Assembly: GCA_005223375.1 (NCBI GenBank)
Contig: RXOD01003993.1
Location: forward strand, 1-32,561
Direction: 5' to 3'
Length of the DNA: 32,561 nucleotides
Source of the DNA: Amoebophrya sp. AT5.2
Taxonomy: Eukaryota > Sar > Dinophyceae > Syndiniales > Amoebophryaceae
In this document: piece after piece, positions 11,701-22,375 of the stretch
Position numbering within the stretch: position 1 is the first letter of the stretch
How the letters are laid out: each line of letters opens with the position of its first letter
Position numbers and translations under genes: made by a program
The notes under the pieces: generated by a model
Seen by the model: the letters and a program-made list of their open reading frames with translations, nothing else
Database searches by the model: none
What the model was told of the DNA's origin: nothing

Positions 11701-13499
11701 ATGAATTTGACTTCATTTTCGAGCACTACAACGTCGACCATGATCCCCTTTTATTTCCCCGAGCGGGAAGTAAGACACTCAGCGCCCGCCCAGAAGACGT
11801 TGTGGACGACCATGCTAGCGTAGGCGACTCGGACTTCGACCTTGAGGCTAGTATGGCTGCGGAGCGCAACATCGTGCATCTGCATGATGAATACGCCTAT
11901 AATGATGCAACAGACGGGCAGCTCTCGCACGGGTCTGCGCCCTCCGCAGCGGACAACTACCAGGCCCAGATACGCGACTTCTTCTTCAGGCGCGAACAAG
12001 AGCTGCGGAGACAGGAGACGGAGCGTGACGATGGGGATACGTCGGCCCGCTTGGCCGATGAGTACGCGATGTTGGGAGCCGCGTCTGCCCTGGCCAGTAC
12101 CCGGCTTGGGTTTGGCGGGTCTGCCCAGGGCCGCCCAAAAACCACCATTCCGTTAGCGCCCGCCCACGGCCGCCACCCGCGGCTCCCGCTTGCGTCCTCG
12201 CCGCAAGAAGATACGCCGGCTTCTTCTTCTGCTCGCTCCTCTTCCACCCCGGGCAGTTCGGTTATCCACCGGCTCCTTGGCCCCTCGAACTACAACCGCC
12301 TCGCGGCGCCCGTCGCTGTCACCGTCACCATCATCGCGCCGCTGTTCCTGGCCGGGCATTGGACCGCGCTGCACGGCCGCGCGATCGGATCTACGGTGAC
12401 CAACTCAGCGCTCCTCTCCACCGCCGGCGCGCTGAACGTGTACGCCCTGAGCATCTGGATTTTCCAGGAGGAATCCGACCACTGGAAATGGCTGGGCGTG
12501 CTGCTGTGCGCGGCGGGCGTCTTCTCGATCGTCAACGGCTCGGCGTACCAAGACCTGATGGTGGGCGAAAACGCTGGTCGGGGGACTGGAGTGTTCGTCG
12601 GCGGAGAACATCACACGTACTGACTCCTTGTCTATGACTACCCGATCAAAGCCAAAAACGTAAACGCAATCTTAATCTTTATCAACTACTGCAGGCTGGG
12701 CACGGTTTATTCCTACATCTCCACGGTTTTCCTCGCTTTTTACGCCATTCTGGTGGGCCAGTACGTCCGCGACCCGTTGGTCTTCCTCGCCTACGTCGGC
12801 TTGTACGTGACGGTGATCGGGGTCCCGATCGTTTTGATCTTCGACGCCGACTTCGTCCAGAAAGTGTACCAGAAAGGGCTCCTCGGCCCGCTTGCGCTGC
12901 TCGGCGGGACCTCGGCCATGGCGGAGGAGTTCCTCTGGGTGTGGGGCATTCTTCTCACCTCCCCAACCATCGCCACGATCGCGCTGGTGGGCACCGTGCC
13001 ACTGTCGATTTTGCACGACCTGTCGTGGGGCATCCGCGTGAGCGCGAGCCAGTACACGGCGGCGGTATTCGTCACAATTGGCTTCGCCATGTTCGTCACG
13101 AGCCATGTAGTGAAGGGAGACCTGTGCGGCTTCGGAAAGTGGACTGCGCGGCCGGGCGACGTCGAGGGGCGGGTCGTGGGCCAGGGTAGTAGAGGCAGGC
13201 GCCTGGCGGCGAGGAGAACGACGCATGAAATTGTCGACCAGGAGCAAGCCGCACGGGGGGTCGTGGTACAGCAGCAGCAGCAGCCTCAGGCTCAGGCTCA
13301 GCGGCGAACCCCACTTGGAGGTCGCCCGGAACGGTTCGACGCCAGAGGGAAGTTTCCATCAAGAAGAGCAGCGCTGGGCGGTACGCGTACACAAGGAGCT
13401 CTGGCAGGAGACCACACGACCATGTCGCGCGGCACGGGCGTGAGCGGGTCCGCGCCGTCCCGCGACACTCCACCTTTTCGCAGTTTTAGGCCCTACTAG
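8799..13499 (+). CDS. SLC35F5-like drug/metabolite transporter with a very long disordered loop
   Basis: Exons 8799-9079, 9518-12616 and 12695-13499, about 1394 residues. Intron 1 begins with a strong GTAAGT; its 3' end is either 9517 or 9547 (both AG, both in frame). Intron 2 (12617-12694) is GTACTG...CTGCAG. The C-terminal 370 residues carry hallmarks of the SLC35F/DMT fold: VTNSALLSTAGALNVYALS, then WKWLGVLLCAAGVFSIVNGS, then LLTSPTIATIALVGTVPLSI followed by LHDLSWG. Residues 1-136 supply the first two membrane segments (near 37-57 and 115-132). Between them and the third segment (about residue 1020) lies an insert of some 880 residues rich in Ser, Ala, Arg, Glu and Gln with poly-Ser runs. 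The tail after GDLCGF is basic and Gln-rich, probably cytosolic. Family members are mostly endomembrane solute carriers; the substrate cannot be read from sequence. Confidence 0.85.
9080..9517 (+). other. Intron 1 of the transporter gene
   Basis: It starts GTAAGTG directly after codon 93 plus two bases, and an in-frame TAA follows at once, so splicing is needed. The end at 9517 (ACCAAAG) restores phase; 9547 (CCAAAG) is equally possible. At about 438 bases it is the longest intron I can define here. It is G-rich in its middle and contains no recognisable element. Confidence 0.6.
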
Positions 13500-14649
13500 A
13501 ACCAGCACACCCACTCCGCGTCCTCGCTCCTTCGAGTGAAAGCTAAGTAAGTAAGACTGCAACCAAGTGAGTCGTTGTTACGCTCATTTCGATCCGGATT
13601 CGTCGTAGGCCTAGGCGAGACTCGTCCCGAGCGTTCCGAGCACAAGAGAAATTGTTCCTCAGCCCAATTCCAATGCAAAAATACAGCCAAGAATCACGAC
13701 AACAGCCCGAGTGCACAACCAGCAGATCCCGATCCCTAATTCTGAAACGCAACGCACGTCGCATTTGATTTTGAAATGATTATTTCCGAGAAATTGTTAA
13801 AGAAACGAAGAAAGCAAGATCGAGCCAAGCACCACGACTTCCACGACCACTTGAAAAATCGAATAAAGCCACGACGGCGCCGAGAGTTCGCTTATTGCAG
13901 CGAGGAAGGTGTCTCGATGACGATACCATTCGATATCAAAGCAATTGTCGTTGGCCAGGCGCAGGAATCTGCTACGTACCTAGACGAGATGGACGACAAC
14001 GACGTAGTCCGTTGTCTTACTTGTTTTGTTGTCGTGAAGCTTACTTGCTTCTCGCTCCATGGCTAACATGCAAAACGACCGAAACCGAAAGCGCCAACGT
14101 TCCGATTTGATGTTCGTATCGTCTGTATTTGAAGCTTGTTGCCCGTGATGCTGATGCCGCCTCAAACAGTTAGTACTAGTAATTTTCACCTGGAGCTGGT
14201 GGACCTGGTGGTGTGATTGTCAGCATTGTCTCGACTGCTTCTACTGCGCCGAACAATAGGTTTAGTTTGCGAATACAAACATACGATAGGTCTAAACCGA
14301 GAACAGATAGCGAAGCAAGAAATCCAGTGTAGTGTTGAAGAAAAGAAACGCAGAATCTGAATGCCCCTCGGCAAAGTCCCGCGGACGTCCAATCGCATCA
14401 ACTACGCAGACAAGAGCGAGACCAGCGCTCTTGCATGGGCAGCAGTTCAAAGAAATGTGAATGTGATTCGGATTGCAGGAGCCAAGAGCTAGATCATTTC
14501 TTTCAGTGACGCTCGTCCTGTGTGAACGTTTGCGCTTCTTCTTGAAAGCCATCGGGACCGGGAGACTTCTCAGTTCGTGGCGGTGCACCCGCTTCCTCTA
14601 CTCAGCGACGTCGCATCGCTTGCCGAGGAAAAACTAAACAAGAAGCAGG
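13500..14649. other. Spacer between transporter and eIF4B genes
   Basis: No credible ORF. The only structure is an 8-bp stem with a 7-base loop at 14411-14433. The last part should contain the eIF4B promoter and leader; I see no TATA-like or spliced-leader-like sequence that I would defend. Confidence 0.45.
14411..14433. repeat. Perfect 8-bp hairpin with 7-base loop
   Basis: CAAGAGCG (14411-14418), loop AGACCAG, then CGCTCTTG (14426-14433). It lies 216 bases before the eIF4B ATG. It may be chance; no matching RNA family was recognised. Confidence 0.4.
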
Positions 14650-17600
14650 ATGTCGACGCCCGCGAAGCCGAAGCGGTGCTGGGCAGATGAGAGCGAGGAT
14701 CTGAACAGTCCCGACCTGGAGCCGTTGCCGCCACCGATATCACTCTCTACGGCTGCGAATGACTTCAAGCTGGCCTCAACACAGAAGCAGAACGAAGCCG
14801 ACCATAAACCAGCCGGGCAAAGCAGCGGCGGAGTACTTACTCCTACTTCTAGACTTTTACTTTTTGTCTACTTTCTACTTGTACGTCATTAAAGAAATTG
14901 GATTCACACACGACAGGACGACTTCGCTGTGGATGTGTGGAACCTACACACCTCTGTGAAGCCTACCGCCATCGAGCGGTTTTTTCGCAACTTTGGCATT
15001 GAGCCGGTGTCCTCGCACCGCCGCGGCAAGTCCGAGAGCTCGCGGGCCCAGGCCGACATTTGCGTCAGGGTGAATTTAGCGAATGAGGAGTCCTTTCAGA
15101 AGGCGCTGAAGCTGGGTTCGGTCACTCTACAGAAGTCAATCGACGAGCACCGCTCGGTTGCGCGCATAGTGAAGGCCGACGTTAGCGGCGGGCTTGTGAA
15201 CCTGCCGCAAGAGGCGTTCGCGGATGTAGATAAACCAACGCCGCAGCACGGAGGTGGAAACAAGGGGAAAAATAATCGAGGCGGGTGGAACGACCGCTCT
15301 GGTGACAACTATCGGGATCATAACAGGGACGGCGGATACGGCAGTTACGGGCGAGGACGAGGCGGGGATCATCGCGACTACGATCGAGACAACTACGGTG
15401 GGGCTGGACACGACAGGAACAACGATCACGGGTCGAACGGCGGCGCCAGTAACAGCTACGGAAACTCGTCCGGCAGCAACAAGGGACAGTACGGCGGATC
15501 GGCGGGGAGTGGCCAGAGGTACGGGGGTGGCGGGGGAAAATATTCATCAAAGGATAATAGAAGTGCCGACAGCGGCGATACCTACGGCAGGGGCATAGAC
15601 AATCGAACGGGCGCCGGAAACGATAAAGACCGGGGTGGAGTGGGTTCCGGAGAACAAAACAAGCGAGGATTCGGCGACGGAAGATACGGGGCAAAGGGCG
15701 ACTCCAAAAGCGGCGGCGGAGGACAGCAATATGGTAGGCATACAACAAAGATATTATTGATATTTTCATTTTGTGCTCGTGCGATCGTTAAGTTGCTGGG
15801 ACATCCTCAACGAACTTGTTTCAGTAGCCTGAGCCTATCTTGCTGTCGCTGCGATAGTTAGTGCAATCTCTCTAGATGTACATTCATAGGTGTGGGTCGT
15901 GCTTATGGATAAATTCGCCGTGGGGTAGGACTAGGCGTAAGAATGCGACTATAACTGTACTATGTATCGGATCGATGGGTACTTATTTACAACAGTCGAT
16001 TTGTTTCGAGCAAGAGTGAATCGTCGATAGCGAGTCTCCTCGATAATTTTATTTTTTGTGAAGACTCTCCCTTGCCGTCGCACCGCGGCCGGGTCCCGCA
16101 GAGCCCGGGCACTGGAGCCATGTACGAGGGATCTGCAACTGCTTCTTGGCGATCGGAGGCAGCACCTGCACCACTCCAGCAGCAGGGAGACACAGCAGGC
16201 CATCTTCATAACCAGCATGACCGCTCCCAGGCCCAACAGCGCAGCTTTTTCTCGACCACGACCACGGTCGGTGGAGGCGGTGGAAATGGAAATGGAAGTG
16301 GAATAAATTCCAATCCAAATCCACCTTCTCCTCGCGGTCTGAACTTGAACAACAAGGGACCGCGGATGCACTCGGCCCCCGGGACGTACACGTCGGTGCA
16401 GCGGGGTCGGATCGGAAGCTCGACGGAAATCACGTTTACGCACGTGGACCGCAGCCACATGGAACGGATGCAGGGGCCTCGGCCGCTGCCACCACCGCCA
16501 CGGCCCGGCGCGACCAACAACAAGAGCGCTTCACCGTCAGACGTAGAAGTTGGGCAACATCTCCAGGGCGGGGGAAGTTGTGCTGCTTCCGGAGGAGGTT
16601 CTTGTGGTCAGAGGACAAGCCAGCACGCGTCTTCTTCATCAGGCATGAGCTGTGGTGCGGGTGGTGCACCAGGAGCTGGTGGGAATCCTACGCACAACAA
16701 CTGTGGATCGTCGGCAGGGGGCGGCGGTGCCGGCTCGCAATATCAATATCATGGCATCATGGGTGAAGACCAACATCGAACCGATACGCGAAATAGAGAG
16801 CACGCCGGGTCGACGCACTTGCATTCGCTACCAATACCGTCTTCGCAAGCCGAACCCGATCCCGATCCCCCCGAGTCGTGTCTCCAGCAAGCGCAGCGGA
16901 GTTACGAGTATCACCACCAGGATCACGAGCTGTACCCATCTGCTGCTGGCGGTAAGCCATGTAGTGGCGGCGGTCGGGGAGGTGGGGGACCATGTGTTGC
17001 TCCCAATCATCTTGTGCCGAACAGCCAGATGAGCCACCACTCGTATGCCTCCGGGCCCCACAGCAGCTGCAAGGGATCATCTTCCTACAACGATAATGGC
17101 CCCTGCAGTAAATCGAGTATGCGCGGCAGCTTTGATGCTGGTGGTAGCAGCTATCATGGCCACCAGCACCACCAGCACCAGCAGCCAGGCGGTGGAGCGG
17201 GGAAGGGCAGCCAGATGTATCCGGGAAGCAGTGACTGTGACCACGGCTATCACTATCATGGAGGGGCAGCAGGAGCTCCTGCGGGAGCACGTCCTCCTCA
17301 CTATGGCAACAACAAAGGCGGAGGTGGGGGCGCATCTAGTACAACTGCTACATGCAACAACTTCAGAGGCAGCTTTTGTGCGGATCATGGTGCCAAGGGT
17401 AGCGGTCCTGGAGGTGCTCACCAGCACCAGGACCGGGGTCCGGGCCCGCACATGCACGTCGATCCTCGAGACCCGCGGCTCCACCACCAGTACAGCAACA
17501 ACTACCACCAGCAGAGCCAGCGGGGCGGGAGCCACCAGAACTACAACTCGCAGACGCAGCACCACAACCACTATGGAGGTGGGTTCTCGTCGACGTCCAC

Positions 17601-20600
17601 GACCCACTATAATCAGCGGGAGATGATGCAGTACCACCAGCAGAGTAATCCTCACCAGCGCGGCGAGCCCAACGCCAACATAAACGTCAACGTGAACAAC
17701 CACGAGCGCAGGAGGAGCGAGGGTAGTTTCGACCACTCAGGCCGCAATTTGCGACCGGGCTGCTCGGGTAGCGTGGCGCAGCACCACCCGGACAACCTGG
17801 ATTTCAGCGTGCTGCGCAGCGTGGATCCCGCGACCCTGCTCCATGAGATCGGCAACAAGCTCGAGGCACAGTTGCAATCGACTACGCCGGGCGAGCAGCA
17901 AATAAAGGGGAGAGCCCTGGCCTCTGCTCTGCACGAGATGGCCGACAGACAGGAAGAACAACAGATGAGCCACCTACCGGAACACATCCGGCATCACGAC
18001 CAAACTGATGTTACCGGTGAGGCGGGAGTCGGAGGTGCTGCTGGGGGACAAGGAACCGACTGCCACGGGGGCCACCACCTTCTGAGGAGCGGTGGTACAA
18101 AAAATACGAATACCAACATGCTACAGCAGATTCTGGTAGTGGCTACGACTACGAGAGCATCCTATCGGACAAACGACCCCCTTCGCAAGCCTCCCCGGAC
18201 GGATCTCAACCAGCTCTCCGAGACCGTCGAGACCACGATGGATCTACAACTTCAAGGATGGATCACAAATGGACTCTGCTCGGCACAGGAAGTGAAAAAT
18301 GAAAGGGTGAAGAAATCGCAAAATCACTGCGAACCTAGCCTACCACGACTACCTATCAGGAGAACTAAGATCTCTGATTTCCTTTAAATGAACGAAACCA
18401 AACGAAATTCTCTTTTCCGGGCGGGCGAGCTGCGAAGATGTCGAACTATTTTATACGACGTGAAAGGAATAGTAGTGGTGACGCTTGTATTCCACCTGTG
18501 GAAGTAGTTACAGTTAGTACGTAATCGATCCCCGCAACTTCTTACCCACCCAAAACTTCTAGGTCGTGGCGCCAACGCGTCCAACCAAGCGCAGGACGGC
18601 GACTTCAAGGGCGGGCATCAACACGCCGACCGGAAGTACAGCAATCAGCACGACAACGCGCCGCGAGGTGGCGGAGGCGGCAAGCAACGGGAGCACCAGC
18701 AAAACGACGCCGGAAACTACTACCAACCCAGTACGCGGTCAAACGCCGCGGGGGGAGGAGGTTCGAGCAGCCGCATGAACACTGACCGGGACAAGTACTA
18801 CCAGGATAGGCCAGGGGACAGGTATAGGGGAGATGCGAGCTACGATAACGTGCGGGGAGGAAATAACGCACCACCTCCGCAGCCCCCCGGTCCGACCGGC
18901 GGCCGCGAGGACCAGCAACTAAAAACACCACTCGGCGGCGGCGGGGGCGCGGGACCGAGTACCGACTCTTGTTGTAGTTTCAGGACTTGCTTCCACACGT
19001 AGACGTACCAGATGAATTAAGCGAAAATAACGAACAATGGTCTTACTTTCCTCCTCAGGTGCAAGTGGTGGCCGGAAAGGAAAAGGCGCAAACTTCGACC
19101 GGGAGAACCCACAAAGTCCACCGGACTCCGTCGCTGCAAGCAGTACTGCTACTGACTTTCGCGCGCCTTATCGTTACCGGCTTCTGAACCTGCTCGGTCG
19201 TAAAACTAAAAAACATCACTCACCAAAGAGTCTCTTGCTTTCGCGTCACTGCATATCATGCTGAACAATTTGCAGCTCATTCGTTTGCAATTCATTGATT
19301 CAAGAAATTATTACGACAGACGTCGGTAGCGAGGCTGCGCCTCCTGAGACCGGTGGGGGATACAGACGCCTTCAGCTAAAACCCAGAACAAAGCCAGTTG
19401 AAAAAGAGACAAGAGAAGACCCGCTAGCAAAATTCTGGTATAGACTTTACATCCTCTTTATATATATATACGTTTCCGAAAATAATTTCCACCGCATACA
19501 TTTGTGACCACTACTAGTACGAATGGGGTTCTGTCAACTCTACTAGTTGACCCTCGTCATGCATTTGCTGCAGGAGGAGCGCGAGCATTCAAATTCCTTC
19601 TCATCTCAGGGACACCGACAGTAAGGAGAAACCGTCCACGGACGGCGGGTCGAAGGAGGGTGCGCGGACCGCGAAGGACGGCGGGTCGAAAGATCAGCCG
19701 CACGAGAAGCCGGCGGGAACCGATCCCAAGGCCGCTCCGAGTAATGCCACCACGAGCACAGCGGCGGAGACGAGTGTAGCTGTTGTAGGAGGTGGCAAAT
19801 TGGACAAGAAGAGCAGCTCGACTACGTCCACCTACAGCAGCTTCACCGGGCCCGCGGCCGATCAAAGCTCGTCGCAAGACACGGGCGGCAGCGGCTCAAG
19901 AGGCAACGCGAAAAAAAACAGCAGAGGTTTTCAGATTGAAAGAATTTTTTCTGAGTCGATCTTGATGTCCGTGCGTGCCTCAGTTCTTCGTCCGTCTCTC
20001 TGTCCGTGCGACAGCTCGTCGACCGATGATGTAGTCTCTGTGACTGCTGCTCGGTTGCATGAGAAGAAAAAAACCAAGCGAAATCGACACAGGTAAACAG
20101 AACCGCGACTCGAAGAATCAGCAATGGAGCGGCCAATGGAACGGGCAGAGCTGGGATCAGGGCTGGGACGACAAGAACTGGGACGAGCAGGCCTGGAACG
20201 AACAGAAATCCTGGAAGAAGCAGCAGCAAAGCCAAGGCCATCAAGCTGGGCAGGGAGGCCAAGAGAAAGAGGGTGACTAAGTAACGCTGTTACTGATACT
20301 AAGTTACAGTTACTCTCTCACGACTACAACTTTTCGTAGAGGTAGAGCTCCTGCAGTCGTGAATTCTTTACTTTACTTAGTTGGTTCATCGATTGCTGCT
20401 GCCGGTAGTTTCAGTTCATCTTTCACTGAAGTCTACCTCTCCGGCGACACTCCTCTTCCCATCGCTCGGACCACGACAGGCTCCAACTCGAATGCCAATG
20501 CGTGGTCGAAGAAGGTGGAAAAGCAAAGTGAGTCCCCAGAGACCGCGCGCTCCCTCCCAGAAGCAGACTACCCCAGCCTTGTGTCGCGCGCCGATGCTGA

Positions 20601-20619
20601 CACCTCATGGCGCAAGTGA
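14650..20619 (+). CDS. EIF4B: Translation initiation factor eIF4B homologue, greatly enlarged
   Basis: Ten exons solved by phase: 14650-14832, 14917-15733, 16064-18016, 18127-18291, 18563-18958, 19059-19142, 19320-19437, 19610-19926, 20093-20272, 20480-20619; all introns GT-AG; 4353 nt, 1450 residues. eIF4B stimulates the eIF4A helicase and helps 40S recruitment. Landmarks match animal eIF4B in order: CWADESED near residue 10 (human SWADETDD), an RRM at about 62-148 (DVWNLH, AIERFFRNFGI, ADICVRVNL), an Asp/Arg/Gly/Tyr-rich region, YRRLQLKPRTKP near 1215 (human RPKLNLKPRS), and NAWSKKVEK near 1412 (human NAWVKRS), then DYPSL. Exon 3 adds 651 residues rich in Gly, His, Ser, Gln and Asn, ending in a helical stretch (LRSVDPATLLHEIGNKLEAQ). 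Human eIF4B has 611 residues. The least certain junctions are the exon 6 donor (19142) and the last intron; without that intron the frame stops at 20280. Confidence 0.82.
16064..18016 (+). other. Giant low-complexity exon 3 of eIF4B
   Basis: 1953 nt, 651 codons, open throughout. It is flanked by introns 15734-16063 (GTAGGC...TTTTTTGTGAAG) and 18017-18126 (GTGAGG...GCTACAG), both joining in phase 1. Composition is Gly, His, Ser, Gln, Asn and Tyr with repeated HHQ, GGG and YNN patches, resembling prion-like domains. Two non-low-complexity islands stand out: YTSVQRGRIGSSTEITFTHV near the start and the helical LDFSVLRSVDPATLLHEIGN near the end. Confidence 0.7.
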
Positions 20620-22375
20620 ACTTCTTAGATCTTCCTACGTCCTACGATGGATATGGATTGGTCGCCTTGGTGGTTGTGGTGCTGACGCCGCTTACGCTTC
20701 TGGTCGATGCCGATGCCTTTGATTTTGGATTTGTTGCTCCTCCGTGTGAAGAAACAGCCGCCCTTTCGCTCTGCCGAGCGATGGTTCAACAAAACCTCCG
20801 CCTGGTCCTGCTTTTCAGCGGCCGATCTACGACTAAAAGCTGTCGAAGGATATGGATCGCAAAATGCCTTTTCAGAAACAATCCTATCGCCTTTTCTTCA
20901 CTCGAGCTCGACCAGGTAGTGGTAGGGAGAAAGAAACTACTGACTCGTTATCGTTTTTTGCGGCACTACGGCTATGGGTCTGCTGCTGCTTGCTATTTCT
21001 GATCCCGATGCAGAAGATGACAATAGATTGATACGGATGCCAACATACTACACTCCACCTACAAAACTGACCGTCGTGAATGTTGTAGCCTTTTTGAAGA
21101 AGCCACCGAGTTTGCGAAAGGGAAAGATTGAAGAAAGCTATAACTCCACGCGTCAGTTGTAAATCCTAATCCATTATTCACAGCACACCTCACTCTCCAA
21201 GTCAGACGGAAGATCTCAAAGCAGACAATAAATATATCAAATTTTTGTATAAATACACATAGATACTGGCTTTCATCAGCTCAAGACTCATACATGATGA
21301 CGACGGACTCAGTAGACAGGCTTTGGGGCCCGTTCCTGCGACTGACTGGCTTGTCACGCGGAGGAGGCATGGCTTCCGGGACTTCAACAGTTCTCGGTGA
21401 GGTCGCGCCGAATCCTGCAGGGAGAGCAGCAGGACCAGCGGGACGAGCAAAGAGCTTGTCCTCCTGCCACGACGTTTGCCTATACTTATTGTTGCGAGAC
21501 CTATGCCGTATCGCATGCTCTTGTTCGCGAAGGATGTAGTCCCCCTTGTATGTAAATGATGGATTGAAGCCGTTGATGAAGCCAGCGCAAACATTTTATA
21601 CGACTACATGGTGGATCGGGACTGAAGCTGCTGGCTGCAGCTCCTGCAGCCCAGAGCTGTAGCTGTAACAGCAGTTCTTGCAATTGCAATAGTACTTGTT
21701 CGCTACATTCAGCTTCACCACGTATCGTCTTCGTCCACTTCATCGATGTCTAGCAGAAGTCACGGGTGGACACTCACAGTCGCAATGTCACAACGAAGGT
21801 GTCGAACAAGCTTGAAGACGAAAGAACAATGAGACTAGCTATAATCTCTTTGTCCTTCACTCTCTCATTGCTCAGCAGGTCGGTGAAGGTTCTTTCGTCC
21901 ATGGCCATGTGACCTCCTGTCTGTCCCTTGCCTCGTCATCTAACGTCCTTGTTTGTCCCGCCTCAGTCATTCTCATTGATTTTGGCAATACTAATACATC
22001 GGTCCAGAGCAAGACGGCCTTTGTCCCAAAGGAAAGTGCTGCTTTCTGGTATCCCCAGCAGTGTGAGGACCGACTCAGCTCTTCTCCTTCTCCTTGCTCT
22101 TTTGTGAGATAATGGTAATGCTCTAGCTCCACCAACAAGACAATGACTTTATTTACCTTCAATCTGGTATATCTAGTTTTCTAGGTGCATCCACCTCGTG
22201 GTCGGTCTAGAGGAGACATCACTGCAGCTGCTCTTCCTATATGTAGCTCCATTTCGTTTACATTTTCCCTATCCTTTATAGATACGTAGAAGTTGAAGTG
22301 ATAGTATCCGCTTTGCCGCGGCGCGCTAGTACAGCGCCATATCCTGTACGTACCTAGTTCATCCGAAGAAAGTGA
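20620..22375. other. Longest gene-free stretch, between eIF4B and alanine aminotransferase
   Basis: About 1.75 kb without a gene I can support. An ATG ORF at 20607-21002 (131 codons) overlaps the eIF4B end in another frame and has no motif; minus-strand ORFs at 21501-21743 and 21872-22162 are short and unremarkable. A perfect hairpin lies at 21633-21651. Unrecognised small genes or distal exons cannot be excluded. Confidence 0.45.
21633..21651. repeat. Perfect 8-bp hairpin with CTC loop
   Basis: GGCTGCAG (21633-21640), loop CTC, then CTGCAGCC (21644-21651). It has the same geometry (8-bp stem, 3-base loop) as the hairpin at 3955-3973. Confidence 0.45.

Noticed and set aside
15734..15861. Continuation of the eIF4B exon 2 frame to its stop at 15861
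   Set aside because: Composition changes abruptly at a GT donor (15734), and splicing to 16064 restores phase with a good pyrimidine-rich acceptor.
17077..17736. 219-codon minus-strand ORF, Val/Leu/Arg-rich
   Set aside because: It is the antisense of the His/Gln/Gly-rich eIF4B exon 3; its hydrophobic look follows from complementing CAC and CAG codons.
16072..18387. A separate intronless Gly/His-rich gene
   Set aside because: It has no ATG near its start that is better than the in-phase splice at 16064. Its last 270 bases are out of frame with the better reading (DYESILSDKRPPS), which is reached by the intron 18017-18126.
19440..19475. TA-repeat (TATATATATA) as promoter TATA box
   Set aside because: It lies within the predicted eIF4B intron 19438-19609, so a simple AT-rich intron explains it.
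20607..21002. 131-codon ATG ORF after eIF4B
   Set aside because: It overlaps the eIF4B end in another frame, shows no domain and has unremarkable composition; not enough to call.
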